Shown here: positions 1-5,203 of the stretch, piece by piece
Layout: each line of letters starts with the position of its first letter
Position numbering within the stretch: position 1 is the first letter of the stretch
Assembly: GCA_934615145.1 (NCBI GenBank)
Contig: CAKTTM010000054.1
Coordinates: 1-9,489, forward strand
Source of the DNA: an uncultured Clostridia bacterium
GTDB lineage: Bacteria > Bacillota > Clostridia > Christensenellales > Aristaeellaceae
Reading direction: 5' to 3'
Length of the DNA stretch: 9,489 nt
The notes under the pieces: generated by a model
Database searches by the model: none
Told to the model about the DNA's origin: nothing
What the model saw: only the letters and a program-made list of their open reading frames with translations
Program-made: the position numbers and the translations under genes

Positions 1-105
1 GGATACCTCGCGCCTTGAGTAGACATGCAGGCTGTGGCCCGCCTTCATCAGATTGCGCACCATGCTCTTGCCCATCACGCCGATGCCGATAAAACCAATG
101 TCCAT
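1..105 (-). CDS. NAD(P)-dependent 3-hydroxyisobutyrate/6-phosphogluconate-type dehydrogenase, N-terminal fragment
   Basis: Only the first 35 codons are in the window; the gene continues past the left edge. The translation begins MDIGFIGIGVMGKSMVRNLM, and residues 4-12 form the Rossmann dinucleotide-binding turn (G7, G9, G12) with the following Met-Gly that is typical of the beta-hydroxyacid dehydrogenase family (3-hydroxyisobutyrate, tartronate semialdehyde and related dehydrogenases, which oxidise beta-hydroxy acids with NAD(P)). Arg33-Arg34, just after the second beta strand, could favour NADP, but this is inference. The ATG at 105 follows AAGGAGG with a 5-base spacing. It lies 27 bases after the M20 peptidase stop, so it is probably the last visible gene of that operon. 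The substrate cannot be told from this fragment. Confidence 0.85.
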   Translation of the reverse strand, partial: MDIGFIGIGVMGKSMVRNLMKAGHSLHVYSRREVS

Positions 106-132
106 ATTGTCCTCCTTGTTATTGTTGTTCTG

Positions 133-1569
133 TCATAGTCTGATGATCAGTGCCTCATAAAAGGCCACCATTTTGGCCAGCTGCGCGGTGCTGATGCGCT
201 CGTCATGGCCATGCACCAACGCGCTTTGCTCCGGGCTTGTCTCCCTGCCGCTGAAGCGGTAGACATTCTGGCAGATGGCGCTGTAGCGCGTGGCGTCGGT
301 GGCGCCCAGCATGGTGTCCGGACAGGCCAGCGCCTCTGGCCATATCTCCTGGATGGCGTCACAGAGCATCGACCACTTGTGGTCGTCGGTGTCGCTGGTG
401 GGGCTCGGTTCGTCGCCGCCCAGGGTCTGCACGCTGATGTGCTTGCCCTGAAGCAATTTGGCCGCCCGCCGCCTGACTGATTTGATGCTCTCGCCCGGGA
501 TGATGCGCACATTGGCCACGGCGCTGACCTGGCCTGGCAGCACATTGTGGGCGCTGGAGCCCGCCGCCGTGGTGAAGGCGCAGGTGGTGCGCAGCATGGC
601 ATTGAGCCGCCCGCCCCGCCACCAGGCATAGAGGCTCACCAAAGGCTTTAGCACTGCCATATTGGCATAGACAAAGCGCTGGGGCCAGCGGCTGTGGCGG
701 CCCAACACATCGATCTGCTGGCGCAGCGTGGGGGTAAGCCGCAGGGGCCAGGGCCTGCGCTCCAGCTTGAGGATGGCGCGGCTGAGCCTGCCCATGGCGG
801 TGCGCCGGGGCGGTGTGGAGGCATGGCCTGGCTTGTCTGTGGCCGTGATGACCAGCTGGGTCATGCCCTTTTCATTGACCCCCACCATCGCGCAGGGCAG
901 GCTGACGCCCGGCAGCACATCGCGGCTGACGCCGCCGCCCTCATCCAGCACAAAGCCGGGCCGGACGCCCGATGCAGCCAGCGCGTCGATGATGGCCTGC
1001 GCTGTCGGCCCTGCGGTCTCCTCGTCTGAGGAAAAGCAAAAGTAGATGTCCTGCGCGGGCTGAAAGCCCTCGGCGATCAGGTTTTCCGCCGCCTCCAGGC
1101 TGGCTGCGATGCTGCACTTGGTGTCCAGCGCCCCCCGGCCATGCACAAAGCCGTCTGCGATATCGCCAGAGAAGGGCAGTCGGGTCCAGCTGTTGGCATC
1201 GGCCGGCACCACATCATAGTGGGCCATCAGCACGCGCGGGTCGTCTGAGGATTGGCCCTGCCAGCAGTAGACGATGCCCCGGTCATTCACGATCAGGCGC
1301 GGGCAATGCGCGGCCACGCCGGGATAGAGCGCGTGGAGCTTGTCCTGAAAGGCGCTGAAGGCCGCCCTGTCCTCCAGGCTGGTGTCCGCATAGCTGACGG
1401 TGGGGATCTGCAGCAGCTGGCTGAGCTTGCCCGCCACCGGCATCTGCGGCAGCTGGACAGCCCTCGGCTGGCCCAGACGCAGGGACTCCTTGGGCTTGAA
1501 CTGCGCCGTGCGCCAGAGCATCCAGATCAGCCCGGCCACCAGCAGCACCGCCAGCGTATACCACAACAT
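133..1569 (-). CDS. M20 family metallopeptidase (carboxypeptidase S/PM20D1-like) with N-terminal membrane anchor
   Basis: A 478-residue zinc hydrolase predicted to cleave a peptide or N-acyl amino acid bond. Residues 2-19 are a single hydrophobic segment followed by basic residues, suggesting a membrane-anchored enzyme. Family motifs appear in order: MAHYDVVP (His117 metal ligand, Asp119), GRGALDTK (Asp149 bridging ligand), SSDEETAGP (Glu183 catalytic base, Glu184 ligand), VLDEGGG (Asp209 ligand), PGHASTPP at 247-254 opening the lid/dimerisation domain, and HGHDE (His453 ligand). The length and the LDEGGG motif fit the carboxypeptidase S/PM20D1 branch better than soluble dipeptidases. The reading frame stays open upstream to 1956, but that stretch is the Nudix gene in another frame. 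The ATG at 1569 starts one base after the Nudix stop (TGATATG) and has GGAGGG upstream. The substrate is unknown. Confidence 0.9.
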   Translation of the reverse strand: MLWYTLAVLLVAGLIWMLWRTAQFKPKESLRLGQPRAVQLPQMPVAGKLSQLLQIPTVSYADTSLEDRAAFSAFQDKLHALYPGVAAHCPRLIVNDRGIVYCWQGQSSDDPRVLMAHYDVVPADANSWTRLPFSGDIADGFVHGRGALDTKCSIAASLEAAENLIAEGFQPAQDIYFCFSSDEETAGPTAQAIIDALAASGVRPGFVLDEGGGVSRDVLPGVSLPCAMVGVNEKGMTQLVITATDKPGHASTPPRRTAMGRLSRAILKLERRPWPLRLTPTLRQQIDVLGRHSRWPQRFVYANMAVLKPLVSLYAWWRGGRLNAMLRTTCAFTTAAGSSAHNVLPGQVSAVANVRIIPGESIKSVRRRAAKLLQGKHISVQTLGGDEPSPTSDTDDHKWSMLCDAIQEIWPEALACPDTMLGATDATRYSAICQNVYRFSGRETSPEQSALVHGHDERISTAQLAKMVAFYEALIIRL

Positions 1570-1570
1570 A

Positions 1571-2038
1571 TCAGGCCCTGCCCTCCAACAGATCCCGCGC
1601 GAAGGCGCGGATGACATGGGCCACCGGCGGCGACAGCCTGTCCGGCAAGGCGCCCGGCGAAAAGAAGGCCAGCGCCTCCACCTCGCCTGGCTGCGGCCGC
1701 AGCGACCCGGCATAGTCCCGGCAGACATAGACGATGTCAACGCAGCTGACCTCGTCGCCATTGGGGTAAACATAGTGCGTCTCGGGCCCGGAAAAGACGC
1801 CATAGAGGCTGAGGTGGTGGGCGGTGAGGCCGGTCTCCTCATAAAACTCGCGCGCCGCGGCGTCCTCCACCTTTTCATCCAACTCCACTGAGCCCCCGGC
1901 ATAGGCCCAGCAGCCATTGTCGCTGCGCAGCTGCAGCAGCAGGCGCCCCTCCTCATCCACCGCGATCACGCTGGCCCCCACCTGCAGCAGCGGGCGATGG
2001 CCCACGATCTGGCGCAGATCCATGATATAGCCGCTCAT
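1571..2038 (-). CDS. Nudix hydrolase
   Basis: A 155-residue single-domain Nudix protein, likely cytosolic, of the family that hydrolyses a nucleoside diphosphate linked to another moiety. The Nudix box is complete at residues 49-71: Gly49, five residues, Glu55, seven residues, then REFYEETGL, including the metal-binding Glu64, Glu67 and Glu68. The preceding GCWAYAGG and the later YPNGDEVSCVDIVYVC strand are typical of Nudix proteins annotated as ADP-ribose pyrophosphatase or MutT-like, but the substrate cannot be assigned. The ATG at 2038 overlaps the methyltransferase stop as ATGA and is preceded by GAGGG, so translational coupling is likely. An alternative in-frame ATG at 2023 is less attractive because it loses this junction. 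It is followed after one base by the M20 peptidase. Confidence 0.93.
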   Translation of the reverse strand: MSGYIMDLRQIVGHRPLLQVGASVIAVDEEGRLLLQLRSDNGCWAYAGGSVELDEKVEDAAAREFYEETGLTAHHLSLYGVFSGPETHYVYPNGDEVSCVDIVYVCRDYAGSLRPQPGEVEALAFFSPGALPDRLSPPVAHVIRAFARDLLEGRA

Positions 2039-2844
2039 GGCTGGGCCCTCAGGGCAAAGAGCCAGTGATTGCTCATGCCAAGGAAGGCTGGCTGCTCGCT
2101 GGTGTAGAGGTGGTACTTCAGCCACTGCGCGTACTGGGCCGGTGTGAATGCATTGATTTTCTCGGCATGCAGCTCGCTCAAGCCATCGGAGGCGATGCGC
2201 CGAAGGATCTGCAGCCCCGCCCTCTTAATGAGCCCTTCCGCCTGATCCAGGCGGTCAAACTTAAAGGGAAAATCGGGCAGTCTGAAGCTGTCATGGTCAT
2301 ACTGATCGCTGTCCAGATAGGGCCCACCGTCATAGAGCAGGGTCTGGGTGGCGATCACAAAGTCGGCGTTGATGAAGGCCGCCCATATCAGGCCCTCATC
2401 CTTGCAGACGCGCGCGCATTCTCGCAGGCAGGCAAGGCGCTGCGCCTCGTCATGCATGTGATACAGCGGCCCCATGCACAGCACCGCGTCAAAGCGCTTG
2501 TCCGGCATGCCGGCTAGCGCCGTCAGCGCGTCCGCGGTCTGCACAGTCAGCGCCATGCCGGGCTTGATACCAGCCTGTATCGACTGGGCATGCTTGGGCA
2601 CAGGCTCCACCGCCTGCACCTGGTGCCCCCTGGCCGCCAGATAATGGCTGTAGCGGCCGGTGCCTGCCCCAAGCTCCAGGATGGCCGCGCCCTCTGGCAG
2701 GGCCGCCTCAATGGCGCGGCCGCTGGTGATGAACTCGATCTGCTGCGCCTGGCCTGTCAGGCGGCTGGCTTCATCAAAGATATCGTACAGCGCCTTGAGC
2801 TGCTCCTGCTCGTCGCTGATGGCGGCCAGCTTGTCAAAGTCCAT
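2035..2844 (-). CDS. Class I SAM-dependent methyltransferase
   Basis: A 269-residue protein with the class I methyltransferase fold. Motif I, the SAM-binding glycine loop, is ILELGAGTGRYSHYL at residues 55-69. Glu80, at the end of the second strand (QAVEPV), should bind the ribose hydroxyls. The FDAVLCMGPLYHM segment at 118-130 matches the motif IV region seen in methyltransferase type 11/12 proteins. The C-terminal third (about 165-269) is rich in aromatic and acidic residues and probably forms the acceptor cap; the acceptor (small molecule, protein or RNA) is not evident. The ATG at 2844 has an AGGAG site five bases upstream. The gene lies 8 bases after the small conserved gene at 2853 and overlaps the Nudix gene by 4 bases. 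Confidence 0.92.
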   Translation of the reverse strand: MDFDKLAAISDEQEQLKALYDIFDEASRLTGQAQQIEFITSGRAIEAALPEGAAILELGAGTGRYSHYLAARGHQVQAVEPVPKHAQSIQAGIKPGMALTVQTADALTALAGMPDKRFDAVLCMGPLYHMHDEAQRLACLRECARVCKDEGLIWAAFINADFVIATQTLLYDGGPYLDSDQYDHDSFRLPDFPFKFDRLDQAEGLIKRAGLQILRRIASDGLSELHAEKINAFTPAQYAQWLKYHLYTSEQPAFLGMSNHWLFALRAQP

Positions 2845-2852
2845 GCCTACTC

Positions 2853-3149
2853 CTATCCATTGCGCGGATCCTGCGAGCGGCGGGCGCCGCCCTCGGCCTC
2901 GGGATCAAAGTATTCGATCTCCATGCGGTCATGGCGCAGGCCATCCATGAAATGTTCCTTGAGGAAGCGCGCCTGGCGGTAGCCCTCCCAATCGCGCAGG
3001 TGCTTGGGAACGATGATGGGCATGGATAAATCAAGCGCGTGGCAGGCCTCGCGCAGCGCCTCCTGCCAGTCGCCCTCAGGGCAGGGCACCACCCTGTCCT
3101 CCGCCAGCCTGCCTTTGTCAATGAGCTTTACCCATAGCTGTCCTGCCAC
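2853..3149 (-). CDS. Small conserved protein of unknown function, GTG start
   Basis: A 98-residue cytosolic protein with no signal peptide or membrane segment. The middle (residues 42-82) has the pattern MPIIVPKHLRDWEGYRQARF followed by LKEHF and then MEIEYFDPEAE. I recall similar short proteins in Clostridia, with the same Trp-centred segment and ending in a DPRN-like tail, always without an assigned function; this is memory, not a search. The composition is mixed, with many charged and aromatic residues. The start is a GTG placed five bases after AAGGAGG. An ATG two bases earlier (3151) is out of frame and gives no useful product. It is separated by 8 bases from the methyltransferase, so it should be co-transcribed with it. 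Confidence 0.8.
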   Translation of the reverse strand: MAGQLWVKLIDKGRLAEDRVVPCPEGDWQEALREACHALDLSMPIIVPKHLRDWEGYRQARFLKEHFMDGLRHDRMEIEYFDPEAEGGARRSQDPRNG

Positions 3150-3174
3150 ATCGGCCTCCTTGTCGCCCTTGATG

Positions 3175-3194
3175 GCCGGGGACGATGCCCCGAC
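3175..3194 (-). other. Intergenic hairpin, not a classical terminator
   Basis: On the minus strand, seven bases GTCGGGG pair with CCCCGGC (one T-G wobble) around the six-base loop CATCGT. It sits between the lysine-rich gene stop (3203) and the ribosome binding site of the 98-residue gene. No T-run follows, so it is unlikely to be an efficient intrinsic terminator. It could attenuate read-through or stabilise the 3' end of the lysine-rich mRNA. Confidence 0.4.
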
Positions 3195-3202
3195 GCCTTA
3201 CC

Positions 3203-3574
3203 TTACTTCTTGCCCAGCAGTGAGCCCAGCAGCTCCTCCGGGTCAAAGCCAGTCTTCTTCACCTCGTCCAGGATGCCCTCCAGCAGCGAGGGCTCCTTCT
3301 TGGCGCTGCTGCGCTTGGCGGGCGCCTTCTTGGTGGTTGTGGTCTTCTTCGCCGTTGTGGTCTTCTTGGCCGCTGTTGTTTTTTTGGCCGTCGTCTTCTT
3401 GGCGGCTGTCGCGGTCTTCTTGGCCTTCTCCGCCGCCAGCGCGCGCTTCTTGGCGTTCAATTCCTTCTTTTCGGCGTTGAGTTTTTCAATATAGCCCTTG
3501 TGTTTCTCGATCTTGTCGTCCACTGCCTTGATCTTGGTATCAAGCTGCCTCTGTGTCAGTTTTGCCGCTGCCAT
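3203..3574 (-). CDS. Lysine-rich histone H1-like protein with coiled-coil N-terminus
   Basis: A 123-residue protein of which about a quarter is lysine. Three parts are visible. Residues 1-50 form a charged helix likely to be a coiled coil (KLTQRQLDTKIKAVDDKIEK and onward). Residues 51-93 are a low-complexity Lys/Thr/Ala stretch with eight basic pairs (mostly KK) spaced 5-7 residues apart, like bacterial histone H1-like and AlgP-type tails. Residues 94-123 form an amphipathic, partly acidic tail around LLEGILDEVKKTGFDPEELL. The basic section probably binds nucleic acid non-specifically, perhaps with the helix mediating oligomerisation; this is inference from composition. The ATG at 3574 follows GGGGAGG with six bases between. 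It has its own probable promoter and precedes the methyltransferase/Nudix/M20 group by 53 bases. Confidence 0.8.
   Translation of the reverse strand: MAAAKLTQRQLDTKIKAVDDKIEKHKGYIEKLNAEKKELNAKKRALAAEKAKKTATAAKKTTAKKTTAAKKTTTAKKTTTTKKAPAKRSSAKKEPSLLEGILDEVKKTGFDPEELLGSLLGKK
3296..3421 (-). repeat. Degenerate in-frame tandem repeat coding for Lys-Lys-Thr units
   Basis: The section of the lysine-rich gene coding for residues 52-93 is built of short units of about 15-18 bases. On the plus strand each carries a variant of GTCTTCTTGGC, which reads as Ala-Lys-Lys-Thr on the coding strand. Basic pairs occur at residues 52, 59, 64, 70, 76, 82, 87 and 92. Such stretches often vary in length between strains by slippage, and the units here are diverged but still recognisable. 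Confidence 0.7.
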
Positions 3575-3608
3575 ATGGCGCCTCCCCTATGTTGATACGG
3601 TATGCTTC

Positions 3609-3617
3609 AGTGTAGCA
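3609..3617 (-). promoter_or_regulatory. Possible extended -10 promoter for the lysine-rich gene
   Basis: On the minus strand the sequence TGCTACACT is an extended -10 element (TG, one base, then TACACT, four of six matches to TATAAT). It lies about 35 bases before the ATG at 3574. The -35 region at the proper distance is poor, which an extended -10 can tolerate. It is divergent from the plus-strand promoter at 3645-3672. Confidence 0.35.
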
Positions 3618-3644
3618 CAGACCGGCAAAAAATCACAGCGGACA

Positions 3645-3672
3645 TTGACATATGCTCAAAATCCGCTATAAT
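3645..3672 (+). promoter_or_regulatory. Consensus sigma-A promoter for the MarR-DegV operon
   Basis: TTGACA (3645-3650) and TATAAT (3667-3672) are both perfect consensus hexamers separated by 16 bases. Transcription should start near 3679, giving a leader of roughly 205 bases before the MarR start codon. A promoter this strong normally needs a repressor, and a palindromic operator lies on the predicted start site. Confidence 0.8.
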
Positions 3673-3674
3673 TT

Positions 3675-3707
3675 GCTTTGAACTTCAAATTGTTTGGGGT
3701 TCAAAGC
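3675..3707 (+). promoter_or_regulatory. FabT-like palindromic operator overlapping the transcription start
   Basis: TTTGAACTTCAAA (3677-3689) is a perfect inverted repeat of six bases around a central C, and can be read as TTTGA-N3-TCAAA. From memory, streptococcal FabT sites have the form TTTGATTATCAAA, with the same half-sites and the same three-base centre. A wider inverted repeat, GCTTTGAA (3675-3682) with TTCAAAGC (3700-3707), shares the left arm, so three half-sites lie in 33 bases. The position begins right after the -10 box, so bound protein would block initiation. The likely ligand is the MarR protein encoded downstream. Confidence 0.6.
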
Positions 3708-3712
3708 AAGCG

Positions 3713-3872
3713 ATACTGAACGAAGGAGTAAACGCACAGAGGAGCCGAGGCTTTTTGATGGCTGCGCTAAGCCGAAAGAACGAAGCGTAGCGGCGTCTAC
3801 GCTGAGTGAGAAAGGTGACGCGCGGGCGCAAAAAGGCCGGCCCACCCGATCGTTTAGGACTGAGTTCAGTAT
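3713..3872 (+). other. 160-base self-complementary leader element: structured RNA or MITE-like insertion
   Basis: Nested complementary arms bound this element. ATACTGAAC (3713-3721) pairs perfectly with GTTCAGTAT (3864-3872); TAAACG (3729-3734) pairs with CGTTTA (3851-3856); and CTTTTTG (3751-3757) pairs with CAAAAAG (3829-3835), with shorter GCC/GGC and GG/CC pairs between. Inside are a hairpin GGCT/AGCC (3760-3773) and a seven-pair hairpin AGCGTAG/CTACGCT (3784-3803). The outer arm ends one base before the MarR ribosome binding site (GAGAGG, 3873-3878), so folding could affect translation. The ends can also be read as 21-base imperfect terminal inverted repeats (16 of 21 identical) starting with TA, as in small IS630/mariner-type elements. 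I do not recognise a named riboswitch. Together with the two promoters and the operator it accounts for the 3575-3884 non-coding stretch. Confidence 0.55.
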
Positions 3873-3884
3873 GAGAGGCGAGGC

Positions 3885-4346
3885 ATGGCGGACGCGCGGG
3901 GGCAGCTGAACAAGTTTATGGTGGATATCTTCCACAGCGTGCTGCGCAGGCAGGAGCGCCTGCTGCGCGACAGCGGCTATGGCGACCTGTCCATCAGCGA
4001 GATGCATGTCATCGAGGCATGCGCCCAGGCCCAGCGCCAGGGCAGGCCCTACGCGCGGGATATCGCCACGCTGCTTCAGATCACGCCGGGCAGCCTGACG
4101 GCCGCCGTCAATGTGCTGGAGAAGAAGGGTTATTTAAGCCGCCAGCGCGATGAGCAGGACAGGCGCCGGGTGCTGATCCACTTGAATACCAGCGCGCTTG
4201 AGGCCCTGCAGGCGCACGAAAAGATACACGAGCAGCTCATCGACGAGGTGATGGGCCAGCTCAGCCCCGAGGAAAGCCAGCTGCTCAGCCGGGCGCTGGG
4301 CGGCGTGGCCACATTTTTTGACAAGGAAAGGACGGACGGGACATGA
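3885..4346 (+). CDS. MarR-family transcriptional regulator, FabT-like
   Basis: A 153-residue winged-helix repressor. The N-terminal helix (FMVDIFHSVLRRQERLL) and the segment DLSISEMHVIEA at 34-45 resemble, as I recall them, FabT proteins of streptococci and enterococci, which repress fatty acid synthesis genes with acyl-ACP as corepressor. The helix-turn-helix spans about 56-82, with the recognition helix at TPGSLTAAVNVLEKKGYL (67-84); the wing carries RDEQDRRRVLIHL (88-100), the usual MarR DxRxR-type region. C-terminal helices for dimerisation follow at 104-145. The ATG at 3885 has GAGAGG six bases upstream; another ATG at 3871 is out of frame. The stop overlaps the DegV start as ATGA. A palindromic operator at its own promoter implies autoregulation. 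MarR membership is firm; the FabT assignment is from remembered alignments. Confidence 0.93.
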   Translation: MADARGQLNKFMVDIFHSVLRRQERLLRDSGYGDLSISEMHVIEACAQAQRQGRPYARDIATLLQITPGSLTAAVNVLEKKGYLSRQRDEQDRRRVLIHLNTSALEALQAHEKIHEQLIDEVMGQLSPEESQLLSRALGGVATFFDKERTDGT

Positions 4347-5185
4347 TCAAACTCATTGCGGACAGCACCTGTGATCTGACAAAGGAGGAGCTGGCGGCAT
4401 GGCAGATCAGCACCCTGCCGCTGACCATCCACTTTGGTCAGGACAGCTATCGCGACGGCATCGACATCAGCAAGCCGGAGTTCTACCAGCGCCTGGGCCA
4501 GGCCAAGGAGCTGCCCACCACCTCCCAGATACCCCCTGGCGAGTTTGAGGATCTCTACCGCCAGCTGTTGACCGAGGGTGATGAGCTGCTGGTGGTGACC
4601 CTGGCCTCGGCGCTGAGCGCCACCTATGAGTCGGCCGTGGCGGCCGCCAAGGCGGTCGATGCCAAGCGCATCCACGTGGTGGACAGCATGTCGGGCTCCT
4701 TTGGCCACGCGCTGCTGATGAAGCATGTGGTGCTGCTGCGCGACCAGGGCAAGCTAAGCGCCGGCGAGATCGCGGCGCAGCTGCGCCAGATCACGCCGCG
4801 GCTGAGGCTCTACGCGGTGGTGGATACGCTGAAGTACTTGAAGATGGGCGGCCGCCTGTCCGGGAGTGCGGCACTCATCGGCGGCCTGCTGGGCATCAAG
4901 CCGGTGGTGCAGGTGCAGGAGGGCAAGGTGACCTCCATCGCCAAGGTGCGGGGCGAGAAGAATGTGGTCAAGACGCTCTATGAGCTGTTCAACAGCGCCG
5001 ATCCCGACCTGAGCTTTGGCTACTCCTTTGGCAACAGCGAAGCCAAGCCCCTGATGCAAGAGGCCCAGCGCCACTTTGAGCAGCATCTGGGCCAACCGGC
5101 CGCCGTCACCACCGATCTGGGCGCCGTCATCGGCACCCATGTGGGCCCCGGCGTCATCGGGGTGGGCTTCTTTACCAAGGCTTAA
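4343..5185 (+). CDS. DegV family fatty-acid-binding protein (FakB-like)
   Basis: A 280-residue DegV protein. In Firmicutes this family (FakB) binds a fatty acid in the cytosol and presents it to the kinase FakA, which makes acyl-phosphate for phospholipid synthesis. Visible landmarks are IADSTCDLT (5-13), LPTTSQIPP with Thr60-Ser61 at the carboxylate site (57-65), LASALSATYESA (87-98), VDSMSGSFGHALLM (113-126), DTLKYLKMGGRLS (161-173), ALIGGLLGIKPVV (177-189) and IGTHVGPGVIG (263-273), with His266 where FakB has its conserved His. LSATY replaces the usual LSGTY. The length matches the family. The ATG at 4343 overlaps the MarR stop by 4 bases. No fakA lies nearby, so the partner would be encoded elsewhere. 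The bound fatty acid type cannot be told. Confidence 0.95.
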   Translation: MIKLIADSTCDLTKEELAAWQISTLPLTIHFGQDSYRDGIDISKPEFYQRLGQAKELPTTSQIPPGEFEDLYRQLLTEGDELLVVTLASALSATYESAVAAAKAVDAKRIHVVDSMSGSFGHALLMKHVVLLRDQGKLSAGEIAAQLRQITPRLRLYAVVDTLKYLKMGGRLSGSAALIGGLLGIKPVVQVQEGKVTSIAKVRGEKNVVKTLYELFNSADPDLSFGYSFGNSEAKPLMQEAQRHFEQHLGQPAAVTTDLGAVIGTHVGPGVIGVGFFTKA

Positions 5186-5203
5186 TCAGGTATCGAAGAC
5201 GCC

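Noticed and set aside
1570..1956. N-terminal extension of the M20 frame by about 129 codons
   Set aside because: It is low-complexity Arg/Pro/Ser sequence in a shadow frame of the Nudix gene; the ATG at 1569 gives a normal-length M20 protein with a membrane anchor.
3175..3194. Rho-independent terminator after the lysine-rich gene
   Set aside because: The hairpin is present but no T-run follows on the minus strand, so it is listed only as a hairpin.
3004..3480. 158-codon plus-strand open frame rich in Ser, Pro and Trp
   Set aside because: It is the complement of the lysine-rich repeat and the small conserved gene; its composition reflects the repeat read backwards.
3731..3750. Resemblance to the start of a cyclic-di-GMP (GEMM-I) riboswitch, ACGCACAG
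   Set aside because: Only the short match is present; the following conserved GEMM core and tetraloop receptor are missing.
3602..3790. 62-codon plus-strand open frame
   Set aside because: It spans the consensus promoter and operator, has no ribosome binding site at its start, and is best explained as chance.
3758..3790. Ten-residue leader peptide MAALSRKNEA with GAGG seven bases upstream
   Set aside because: It lies inside the self-complementary element, its start and stop fall within predicted hairpins, and there is no run of regulatory codons to support attenuation.
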